From: Candidatus Dormiibacterota bacterium
GTDB lineage: Bacteria; Chloroflexota; Dormibacteria; Aeolococcales; Aeolococcaceae
DNA length: 12,334 nucleotides
Assembly: GCA_019234035.1 (NCBI GenBank)
Contig: JAFALX010000103.1
Location: forward strand, 1-12,334
Direction of reading: 5' to 3'
The position numbers and the translations under genes are program-made. Under the pieces are notes generated by a model. The model made no database searches, was not told where the DNA came from, and was given only the letters and a program-made list of their open reading frames with translations. Positions 7,358 through 12,334 of this stretch are shown one piece after another. The first letter of the stretch is position 1, and every line of letters starts with the position of its first letter.

Positions 7358-8056
7358 TCAGCGCTGCGCGGCCAGACCGACTCGTGTCGCCGGCAGGGGC
7401 AGCGTGGCGACGCGTGTCGCCTCGGCGTCGGCCAAGCCGAGCATCCGCAGCAGGGCGGCCGCGGCGTCAGCGGACGCCACGTCGGCGTCGCGCTCCGGCT
7501 GCGCGCGCAGCAGCTCACACAGGCAGAGCGAGGCGCCGACGACGAGCGCGAGCGCCAGGTCGAGGTCGGTCACGCGAAACCGTCCGGCTCGGATCCCGGC
7601 TTCGAGGTCCCGCCGCGCGCGGGGCACGAGCCCGCTCGTCGCCCGCATCACGCCGGGGCCGGTGCTCAGAGCCACGGCCATGAGCTCAGGCTCCAGGCGG
7701 AAGAGGCGCGACGTCATCCTGAAACTCTGCGCGAATCGCTCCGCGGGGTCGATGAGGCCGGCGCTGAGCGCATCCAGCGCACCCCCGAGCCGCTCCGGCG
7801 CGTCATCGACGGCTGCCTCGAAGAGGGCGTCGCGGCTCTGGAAATGGTTGTAGAAGGAGCCGAGGCCGACGTCTGCAGCCTGCGTGATCTCGAGGATGGG
7901 CGCGTGCAGCCTGCCCTCGACGATGAATCGCTGCGCCGCCTGCAGCAGGGCCGCCCGCGTCCGCTCGCGGGCACGATCTCGGCGGTTGCGTGGGGTGTCC
8001 CGGCGGGAGGCGGCGCGCCGGGTCGCGCTCGGAGGGGAGTTGGCCGGCTTGGGCAT
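7358..8056 (-). CDS. TetR/AcrR family transcriptional regulator
   Basis: A 232-aa dimeric one-component repressor. A Pro/Arg-rich N-terminal arm (~1-30) is followed by the TetR DNA-binding domain: RTRAALLQAAQRFIVEG (~32-48), ILEITQAADVGLGSFYNHF (~54-72, recognition helix around VGLGSFYNHF) and SRDALFEA (~74-81). The all-alpha ligand-binding domain makes up the rest. The start at 8056 is chosen over the in-frame ATG at 8080 because GAGGTG lies 4 nt before it, a good Shine-Dalgarno, and the extra eight residues would have none. It is divergent from the DoxX-like gene, with a perfect palindrome between them, so it most likely represses doxX and itself. DUF2252 lies downstream on the same strand. 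The ligand is unknown. Confidence 0.93.
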   Translation of the reverse strand: MPKPANSPPSATRRAASRRDTPRNRRDRARERTRAALLQAAQRFIVEGRLHAPILEITQAADVGLGSFYNHFQSRDALFEAAVDDAPERLGGALDALSAGLIDPAERFAQSFRMTSRLFRLEPELMAVALSTGPGVMRATSGLVPRARRDLEAGIRAGRFRVTDLDLALALVVGASLCLCELLRAQPERDADVASADAAAALLRMLGLADAEATRVATLPLPATRVGLAAQR

Positions 8057-8060
8057 GAAG

Positions 8061-8066
8061 CACCTC
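8061..8066 (-). promoter_or_regulatory. ribosome binding site fixing the tetR start
   Basis: GAGGTG on the minus strand, 4 nt before the ATG at 8056-8054. It favours that start over the in-frame ATG at 8080. Confidence 0.65.
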
Positions 8067-8085
8067 GAATGGTGAACCATGGCTC

Positions 8086-8112
8086 TTGACTGACGATATC
8101 GTCATGTATGAT
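8086..8112 (+). promoter_or_regulatory. promoter of the doxX-like gene
   Basis: TTGACT (8086-8091) matches five of six bases of the -35 consensus. TATGAT (8107-8112) matches five of six of the -10, at a short 15-bp spacing; GATACT (8110-8115) is a weaker -10 at 18 bp. The palindrome at 8091-8104 fills the space between the boxes. On the minus strand, TATCAT (8113-8108) with TTGGCG (8135-8130, 16-bp spacing) could serve tetR, so both promoters overlap the same operator region. Confidence 0.65.
8091..8104. promoter_or_regulatory. TetR-family operator: perfect 14-bp palindrome
   Basis: TGACGATATCGTCA is its own reverse complement over 14 bp. It lies in the tetR/doxX intergenic region, between the -35 and -10 boxes of the doxX promoter, where a bound TetR dimer would block polymerase. 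Divergent regulator, palindrome and position together make this a strong operator prediction. Confidence 0.75.
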
Positions 8113-8122
8113 ACTAGCATCA
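8109..8122. promoter_or_regulatory. possible second operator (imperfect 14-bp inverted repeat)
   Basis: TGATACT / AGCATCA: the two half-sites agree at 6 of 7 positions (TGATACT versus TGATGCT). It has the same 14-bp length as the perfect palindrome, with centres 18 bp apart. It overlaps the -10 region and could bind a second dimer, or be chance. Confidence 0.35.
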
Positions 8123-8158
8123 ACTGTGACGCCAACCACCGATTAGGAGGTACCCACG

Positions 8159-8509
8159 ATGACCCTGACCGTTCTGGCCGCTCTGCTGGCCCTCGGGTTT
8201 GCGACGCTCGGGCTGTCGAAGGTGATGGCCCATCCCGCGATGCGGGAGCGTTCGCGGCGGCTCGGCTTCTCGGTCGCCGCATACCGGCGCATCGGACTGC
8301 TGGAGATCGCGGGCGCCGCCGGCGTGCTCCTCGGGCTCCTCCAGCCGGTCCTCGGCGTGCTGGCGGCAGGCGGTCTGCTGCTGCTGCTCTGCGGAGCCCT
8401 GGGGGCGCACCTCCGCCGGCGTGACGGCTTCGCCGAGGCGGTACCTGCACTTCTGTTCGGGCTCGTCGATGCGGCCTACCTCGGCCTGTCGGTGGCGGTG
8501 CTGCGATGA
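8159..8509 (+). CDS. DoxX-like small membrane protein
   Basis: A 116-aa integral membrane protein with about four hydrophobic helices: ~2-20 with the family-like LGLSKVMAHP (residues 18-27), ~44-62, ~63-82 and ~94-113. Length and pattern fit DoxX/DoxX-like proteins, a family tied in some organisms to redox or thiol stress; no specific reaction can be assigned. The ATG is preceded by AGGAGGT (8145-8151) at 7-nt spacing, the best Shine-Dalgarno in the window. With the strong promoter, this suggests high expression once derepressed. It is divergent from tetR, whose palindrome lies over its promoter, and a strong hairpin terminator follows 85 bp after its stop. It appears to be a single-gene transcript. 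Confidence 0.85.
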   Translation: MTLTVLAALLALGFATLGLSKVMAHPAMRERSRRLGFSVAAYRRIGLLEIAGAAGVLLGLLQPVLGVLAAGGLLLLLCGALGAHLRRRDGFAEAVPALLFGLVDAAYLGLSVAVLR

Positions 8510-8594
8510 ACGCCGGCGCCGATCTTGGCGAAGACACTCAGGTGCGCTACGGGTGCGGCGCGCCGCCCCGGTGACGCACGTCGACCACCATGCG

Positions 8595-8622
8595 AAGGGC
8601 TCGCTCTCAGCAGCGAGCCCTT
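8595..8622 (+). terminator. intrinsic terminator of the doxX-like gene
   Basis: Perfect 11-bp stem AAGGGCTCGCT / AGCGAGCCCTT with a 6-nt loop, followed by one more T. The A-rich 5' base and T-rich 3' base of the stem are typical of bidirectional-capable terminators in GC-rich bacteria. Confidence 0.75.
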
Positions 8623-8623
8623 T

Positions 8624-8640
8624 CGGCTGTCTTACAGCCG
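8624..8640. terminator. second hairpin next to the terminator
   Basis: CGGCTGT-CTT-ACAGCCG, a perfect 7-bp stem with a 3-nt loop, begins 1 nt after the 8595-8622 stem and its T. It may back up the terminator; no T-run follows. Confidence 0.4.
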
Positions 8641-8720
8641 GACTCGCCGGGCCCCGCCAGCTTGACCGTCACACAAGGCAATCGCCTGCACCTCGCCCGT
8701 CGTGTTGAGTCTGCACCTCA
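8641..8720. other. gene-free stretch between hairpins
   Basis: Together with 8510-8594 this belongs to a 252-bp region with no gene (8510-8761). I see no promoter, tRNA or convincing short ORF in it; only the hairpins listed separately stand out. Confidence 0.4.
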
Positions 8721-8751
8721 CCGCGCACCGGCGTCGACGCCCGGTGCGCGG
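8721..8751 (-). terminator. large GC hairpin after the isocitrate dehydrogenase gene
   Basis: Perfect 11-bp stem CCGCGCACCGG / CCGGTGCGCGG. Its loop contributes to an inner palindrome GCGTCGACGC (8731-8740), so nearly the whole 31 bp can pair. It lies 10 bp beyond the minus-strand dehydrogenase stop. The lack of a T-run makes it an atypical terminator or an mRNA-stabilising hairpin. Confidence 0.55.
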
Positions 8752-8761
8752 CGGGTGTACC

Positions 8762-9865
8762 TCAGTCCGATGGTGCGTCGCGCTCCAGCTGCTCGACCAC
8801 CGCGTCGGCAACCTGCGAGGTGCCGACGGCGGTCGGGTCGTCACGGTCCGCCTTCATGTCGTACGTCACGTCACGGCCCTCGGCGATCACATGCGCGATC
8901 GCGTTCTCCAACCGCATCGCGGCTTCGCGTTCGTCGAGGTGACGCAGCATCAGAACGCCACTCAACATCATCGCCATCGGATTCGCCTTGTTTTGTCCGG
9001 CATATCGGGGTGCGCTCCCGTGCGTTGCCTCGAAGACCGCGAATTCGTCGCCGGTGTTCGCGCCGGGCGCGAGCCCGAGCCCACCCACGAGCCCGGCGCA
9101 GAGGTCGCTGAGGATGTCGCCGTACAGGTTCGGCATGACCATCACGTCGTACAGCTCGGGCTTCTGCACGAGCTGCATCGCCATGTTGTCGACGATGCGA
9201 TCCTCGAACTCGATCTCGGGGAACTCGCCGGCGACCTCGCGCGCGACGCGGAGCCACAGCCCGTCGGTGTGCTTCATGATGTTCGCCTTGTGCACGGCGG
9301 TCACCTTGCGGCGGCCGTTGTCCTTCGCCCAGCGAAACGCGAAGCGGAACACGCGCATCGTGCCGAATACCGAGATCGGCTTGATGCTGATGCCCGAGTC
9401 GCGGCGGATGGTGCGGCCGCCCAGCCGCGAGATGGTGTCGATGAGCTCGAGCGTCTCGTCCATCCCCTCGGCGAACTCGATGCCCGCATACAGGTCCTCG
9501 GTGTTCTCACGAACAACCACGAGATCGATGTCCTCGAAGCGGCTGCGCACGCCCGGATACCACTTGCACGGCCGCACCAGCGCGTAGAGGTCGAGGTCAC
9601 GCCGCAGCGCGACGTTGACGCTGCGAATGCCCGTGCCCACCGGCGTCGTCAGCGGCCCCTTGATGGCCACGCGGTTGCGGCGGATCGAGTCGAGCACATG
9701 CTGCGGCATGGGATCGCCGTTGTTCGCCTCCATCACACCGAGCCCGGCCGCGTGCACCTCCCACGCGATGTCGACGCCGGTCGCGTCGATCGCGCGGCGT
9801 GCGGCCTCGCTGACCTCAGGGCCGACCCCGTCTCCCGGGATGAGCGTGACGGTGTGACGCGCCAT
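8762..9865 (-). CDS. icd: isocitrate dehydrogenase (isocitrate/isopropylmalate dehydrogenase family)
   Basis: 367 aa from the ATG at 9865. The enzyme oxidatively decarboxylates isocitrate to 2-oxoglutarate in the TCA cycle. Isocitrate-binding residues line up with E. coli Icd: Ser82, Asn84 and Arg88 (SVNVALRRDLDLY), Arg98, Arg119 (VVRENTEDLYAGIE) and Tyr126, Lys193 (VHKANIMK), and the metal ligands Asp226, Asp250 and Asp254 (NLYGDILSD). GPLTTPVGTGIRS and EATHGSAPRYAGQNKANP are near-identical to E. coli Icd, so isopropylmalate dehydrogenase is unlikely. At the coenzyme site Arg287-Tyr288 replace E. coli Lys344-Tyr345, which points to NADP+. Tyr335 is kept, but the position of E. coli Arg395 is Ala, so preference is uncertain. 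It is shorter than E. coli Icd (416 aa). TACTCT (9878-9873) lies 7 nt before the ATG and there is no Shine-Dalgarno, suggesting a leaderless message. An upstream in-frame start at 9892 would swallow this promoter. Confidence 0.92.
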   Translation of the reverse strand: MARHTVTLIPGDGVGPEVSEAARRAIDATGVDIAWEVHAAGLGVMEANNGDPMPQHVLDSIRRNRVAIKGPLTTPVGTGIRSVNVALRRDLDLYALVRPCKWYPGVRSRFEDIDLVVVRENTEDLYAGIEFAEGMDETLELIDTISRLGGRTIRRDSGISIKPISVFGTMRVFRFAFRWAKDNGRRKVTAVHKANIMKHTDGLWLRVAREVAGEFPEIEFEDRIVDNMAMQLVQKPELYDVMVMPNLYGDILSDLCAGLVGGLGLAPGANTGDEFAVFEATHGSAPRYAGQNKANPMAMMLSGVLMLRHLDEREAAMRLENAIAHVIAEGRDVTYDMKADRDDPTAVGTSQVADAVVEQLERDAPSD

Positions 9866-9936
9866 CGCGCCAAGAGTAGCGACGAGCGACACGGTCGGTG
9901 CGGCGCGAAGGGGCGACGTGCCACCCTTGTCGGCCC

Positions 9937-10254
9937 ATGGAGGCAGCCTTTCTCTGGCTCGTCGAGCGCAAGGCGCTCACGCTCGCCGGCTTCGTCGTCG
10001 TGCTCGTCGGAGCGTTCGTCCCGTGGCCGAGTGAGGCGATCGCGATCGTCCTGGTGATCCTGGGAGCCGGACTGATGCTCGCCCAGATCCCGTTCGCGAT
10101 GCGAGCGGCCCAGAAGGTGCCGTCGCCGCCGCTGCACTTCCCGGAGATCCCGTCGATTCCTGCGGCGCCCACGCCCGCGAAACAGACGTCCGCGGCATTT
10201 GCGCCGGCCGAACCCGTGCCGGCCGCGCACCAGGAAGCCCAGCGCGGAGACTGA
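9937..10254 (+). CDS. small two-helix membrane protein, unknown function
   Basis: 105 aa from the ATG at 9937. A short N-terminal segment (MEAAFLWLVERKA) leads into two hydrophobic helices (~14-29 and ~33-52), separated by VPWPSEA. A cytoplasmic-looking tail follows, rich in Pro and Ala (PSPPLHFPEIPSIPAAPTP, ~75-93). I do not recognise a family. The GTG at 9898 would add 13 residues that do not look membrane-related, so it is not preferred. The gene is divergent from isocitrate dehydrogenase with 71 bp between starts, and it ends 13 nt before mutY. It may be the first gene of a mutY-formyltransferase unit, though nothing links it functionally. Confidence 0.7.
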   Translation: MEAAFLWLVERKALTLAGFVVVLVGAFVPWPSEAIAIVLVILGAGLMLAQIPFAMRAAQKVPSPPLHFPEIPSIPAAPTPAKQTSAAFAPAEPVPAAHQEAQRGD

Positions 10255-10267
10255 ACCGGCCGGCGAG

Positions 10268-11128
10268 ATGGGGACGACGTGGACCGCTGGACTCGCGCGG
10301 TGGTACGCGGCGCACGGGCGGCACGACCTGCCGTGGCGGCAGACGCAGGATCCCTGGGCGGTCCTCGTCAGCGAGGTGATGCTGCAGCAGACGCAGGTCA
10401 CCCGGGTCATCCCCTACTGGCTCGACTTCACCGCACGCTGGCCTGACCCCGCATCGTTCGCGGCGGCGCCACGGGCCGACGTGCTTCGCGCCTGGCAGGG
10501 GCTCGGCTACCCGCGGCGCGCCGCCGCGCTGCTCGACACCGCAGCACTCGTCGCGGCGCACGGCTGGCCCCATGACGAGGCGGGCCTGCGCTCGCTTCCC
10601 GGCATCGGCCGCTACACGGCGCGAGCGTTGCTGACGCTGGCGCTCGGTGTGCCGTCAGCACCGCCCCTCGACGTCAACATCAGCCGGGTCGCAGCGCGCG
10701 CAGGCGCCGGCGCCGAGCCGAATGAGGTACCGGTCTCCGCCCTCGAGCAGTGCATTGCCGGGGCCAGACCTCGGTCGCTCGACCCTCGCCGCTACACCTT
10801 CGCGCTGTTCGACGCCGGGGCCCTGTACTGCCGGGTGACGCCTGCGTGCGACGGGTGCCCGCTGCAACGCGGCTGCGCCTGGCGCAGGCTCGGCCGCGCG
10901 CCGGCAGCGGGCAGCACCCGCCGGCCATTGGTGCCCTACGCGACGAGCATGCGACGCCTGCGGGGCGTGCTGCTGGCCGCCGCGTTGCGGAACGATGGCG
11001 ATCTCACGCACGAAGCAGCCCGCACCGCGGCCGCCCTGGTGGCAGCCACCCTTCCGCCGGCGCGCGATCCCGCCTTGATCGACCAGGCCGTCGCGTCGCT
11101 CCGCGCCGACCGCTTGATCGGCGGTTAG
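10268..11128 (+). CDS. mutY: A/G-specific adenine glycosylase (MutY), short form
   Basis: 286 aa from the ATG at 10268. The enzyme removes adenine mispaired with 8-oxoguanine or guanine, in base excision repair. It has the HhH-GPD fold: catalytic Glu36 in LVSEVMLQQTQV, the hairpin LPGIGRYTARALL (~110-122) with Tyr116 where bifunctional endonuclease III has Lys, and catalytic Asp135 in LDVNISRV. The QQTQV stretch and this Tyr mark MutY rather than Nth. A [4Fe-4S] cluster is expected at Cys188, 194, 197 and 203. The spacing is C-X5-C-X2-C-X5-C, one residue shorter than the usual C-X6 in the first loop. The C terminus (~230-283) is a short winged-helix-like segment rather than the NUDIX-like 8-oxoG-reading domain of E. 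coli MutY; short actinobacterial MutYs look similar. Upstream codons back to 10199 lie inside the previous gene, so ATG 10268 is preferred. Confidence 0.9.
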   Translation: MGTTWTAGLARWYAAHGRHDLPWRQTQDPWAVLVSEVMLQQTQVTRVIPYWLDFTARWPDPASFAAAPRADVLRAWQGLGYPRRAAALLDTAALVAAHGWPHDEAGLRSLPGIGRYTARALLTLALGVPSAPPLDVNISRVAARAGAGAEPNEVPVSALEQCIAGARPRSLDPRRYTFALFDAGALYCRVTPACDGCPLQRGCAWRRLGRAPAAGSTRRPLVPYATSMRRLRGVLLAAALRNDGDLTHEAARTAAALVAATLPPARDPALIDQAVASLRADRLIGG

Positions 11129-11140
11129 GATCGGGTCCTC

Positions 11141-12166
11141 GTGGCCGTCCACTCCGAATATCTCGAGCAGGCGCGGCGCGATCTTTGGTCCCGGCCGCTC
11201 TTCACCTTCATCCCCGATCGCGACCTGCCACGGCCGGAAAGCACCGCCGATCCCGGCGACGGCCCCCGCGTCGCGTTCGCCGGCTTCCCTTCCGACTACA
11301 GCCTCGCGTTCCTCCTCGCGCTGCTGGAGATGGACGTCGGCCTGAGCGGCATCGTCACGTCGCCGGGCGCGCATCCGGCCATCCTTGGCGACAACGCCCT
11401 GAGCCGCATCGCCGACCACCTCGGCATCCCGCTGCTGCGAGCCTGGCGGATCAACGAGGAGCACGCGCGCATCGAGCTGGCGGAGATGAAGCCTGAGCTC
11501 GTGGTGATGGCCAGCTTCGATCAGATCATCGGCGCCCGTGCGCTGGCCGTCCCCGGACGCGGCTGGCTGAACATCCACCCCAGCTACCTGCCGCAGTACC
11601 GCGGCCCCGAACCCGTGTACTGGGCGATCGCGGACGGCGCCACGGAGACCGGGATCACCATGCATCGCGCGGTCCCGAAGTTCGACGCCGGGCCGATCGT
11701 GGCCCAGACCCACGTCCCCATCGAGGCCGATGACAACGCCGCCACGCTGACCAAGCGGCTCGCGGCGGCCGGCGTGAAGCTGCTGCCGAATGCTGTGGAG
11801 GGCATGCTGCACGGCACGCCCGGGGTGACGCCCGAACTCGACCAGGGCTCGTACCGTCCCGCCGTCGGACACCGCGACCTGCGCCGCGCGGCCACGGCCG
11901 TCGAGGCCGAACGGATGGTCCGAGCGGGGTTCCCGAACATGCTTGCCTGGGCTGAGCTCGGCGGCGTGCCCTGCTACGTGAGCGGCGCCCGCCTCGCAGC
12001 AGCAGCGGGCTCGGGTTCTGGCCCGGTCCTGCAGTATCCCGACGGCGGTCTCGAGCTGACGAGCACGGCGCCGACCTGTGGATGCCATCACGACGTGGCC
12101 GACTGCCCGCATCGTGAGGTGCAGGCGACGGCCACTACTGGCGCGGCGCACGCGACAGGGGAGTGA
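11141..12166 (+). CDS. formyltransferase-fold protein (methionyl-tRNA formyltransferase-like)
   Basis: 341 aa from a GTG, 12 nt after mutY. The core belongs to the formyl transferase fold, which moves a formyl group from 10-formyltetrahydrofolate to an amine. It contains VAFAGFPSDYSLAFLLALLE (~44-63), the catalytic triad Asn144, His146 (NIHPSYLPQYRG) and Asp182 (FDAGPIVAQ), and a C-terminal Fmt-like segment ending QYPDGGLELT (~298-307). Unlike normal Fmt, which starts straight at this strand, it carries about 42 extra N-terminal residues (WSRPLFTFIPDRDLPRP). It also has a Cys/His-rich tail, C-G-C-H-H at 313-317 and C-P-H at 322-324, which could bind metal. It may be the cell's Fmt, or an enzyme formylating another amine such as an amino sugar. 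TAGGAT (11126-11131) precedes the GTG by 9 nt and may be an internal promoter; there is no clear Shine-Dalgarno. Confidence 0.85.
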   Translation: MAVHSEYLEQARRDLWSRPLFTFIPDRDLPRPESTADPGDGPRVAFAGFPSDYSLAFLLALLEMDVGLSGIVTSPGAHPAILGDNALSRIADHLGIPLLRAWRINEEHARIELAEMKPELVVMASFDQIIGARALAVPGRGWLNIHPSYLPQYRGPEPVYWAIADGATETGITMHRAVPKFDAGPIVAQTHVPIEADDNAATLTKRLAAAGVKLLPNAVEGMLHGTPGVTPELDQGSYRPAVGHRDLRRAATAVEAERMVRAGFPNMLAWAELGGVPCYVSGARLAAAAGSGSGPVLQYPDGGLELTSTAPTCGCHHDVADCPHREVQATATTGAAHATGE

Positions 12167-12188
12167 TGGTTAAAAGGAGCCCTGCGGC

Positions 12189-12194
12189 TATCAT
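12189..12194 (+). promoter_or_regulatory. -10-like hexamer for the response regulator gene
   Basis: TATCAT, five of six bases of the consensus, lies 11 nt before the ATG at 12206, in a short AT-rich stretch after the formyltransferase stop. A purine-rich AAAAGGAG (12172-12179) is 26 nt from the ATG, too far to act as its Shine-Dalgarno, so a near-leaderless message is likely. Confidence 0.45.
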
Positions 12195-12205
12195 TGCGGC
12201 GACCC

Positions 12206-12334
12206 ATGAGCGCTGACAAGGCGATCCGGGTCCTCGTCGTGGAGGACGACCGGGCGGTGCGCAGCTTTCTCGCGAGAGCCCTCGAAACCGGCGGGTATGA
12301 GCCTGTTCTGGCGCAAACCGGCGCGGAGGCGCTC
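12206..12334 (+). CDS. response regulator receiver domain, N-terminal part (3' end outside window)
   Basis: The first 43 codons of a receiver domain, in frame to the window end. IRVLVVEDDRAVRSFLARAL (residues 7-26) contains the acidic pair Glu13-Asp14-Asp15 that binds Mg2+ in CheY-like domains. YEPVLAQTGAEAL (31-43) is the usual second strand and helix. The phospho-acceptor Asp and any output domain lie beyond the window, so its class cannot be told. It begins 39 nt after the formyltransferase stop behind its own -10-like hexamer, so it probably starts a new transcription unit. It may or may not partner the hybrid kinase 7.5 kb away. Confidence 0.9.
   Translation, partial: MSADKAIRVLVVEDDRAVRSFLARALETGGYEPVLAQTGAEAL

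Noticed and set aside
7183..7518. DUF2252 start at 7518
   Set aside because: It lies within tetR on the same strand in another frame. The added ~85 residues are Cys/Pro/Arg-rich shadow sequence without family similarity.
8702..10057. 451-codon + strand open frame
   Set aside because: Antisense to isocitrate dehydrogenase, with an Arg/His-rich reverse-strand composition.
10655..12151. 498-codon minus-strand open frame
   Set aside because: Antisense to mutY and the formyltransferase; low-complexity Arg/Gly/Ala translation with no recognisable motif.
1..12334. tRNA, rRNA, CRISPR, insertion sequences, phage genes
   Set aside because: No transposase or integrase motifs, no spaced direct repeats and no cloverleaf-like region seen on reading; none is claimed.

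Overview
The window reads as ordinary chromosomal DNA from a very GC-rich bacterium. Codons in the real genes nearly always end in G or C, and short AT-rich islands mark the promoters. The gene set (proton-translocating transhydrogenase, a reductase of the RibD C-terminal fold, a DUF2252 protein, a short MutY without a NUDIX-like domain, an E. coli-like isocitrate dehydrogenase) fits a soil actinobacterium, perhaps of the Thermoleophilia/Solirubrobacterales kind. That placement is an inference from protein style; no rRNA or other marker gene is present.

Layout from left to right. (1) The 3' two thirds of pntB on the + strand, with a small hairpin after its stop and a small unrecognised + strand ORF. 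(2) A minus-strand pair: a large membrane hybrid histidine kinase (starting near 4680) followed directly by a RibD-C/pyrimidine-reductase-like gene whose frame has no ATG, GTG or TTG where the family would begin. (3) Divergent from the kinase, an AAA+/STAND-like ATPase with a winged-helix tail (4721-5851), sharing an AT-rich promoter island with it. (4) A minus-strand DUF2252 gene, converging on the ATPase, with a TetR regulator upstream of it. (5) Divergent from tetR, a small DoxX-like membrane protein. The tetR/doxX intergenic region carries a perfect 14-bp palindrome between a -35 and a -10 box, the clearest regulatory site in the window. (6) A 250-bp gene-free stretch with three strong hairpins. 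(7) A minus-strand isocitrate dehydrogenase. (8) A + strand run of closely spaced genes: a small membrane protein, mutY, and a formyltransferase-fold protein with an N-terminal extension and a Cys/His-rich tail. (9) The first 43 codons of a response regulator, cut by the window end.

Working links: the kinase and the ATPase share a promoter region. TetR very probably represses doxX, and itself, through the palindrome. The membrane protein, mutY and formyltransferase genes have 12-13 nt gaps and are likely co-transcribed. Several genes (ATPase, isocitrate dehydrogenase, response regulator, possibly the formyltransferase) have a -10-like hexamer only 7-11 nt before the start codon and no Shine-Dalgarno, suggesting leaderless transcripts, whereas doxX and tetR have good Shine-Dalgarno sequences. 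I found no phage, insertion sequence, CRISPR, tRNA or rRNA, and nothing that amounts to a clear new multi-gene system. The best leads are the operator, the missing canonical starts, the variant Fe-S spacing in MutY and the decorated formyltransferase.
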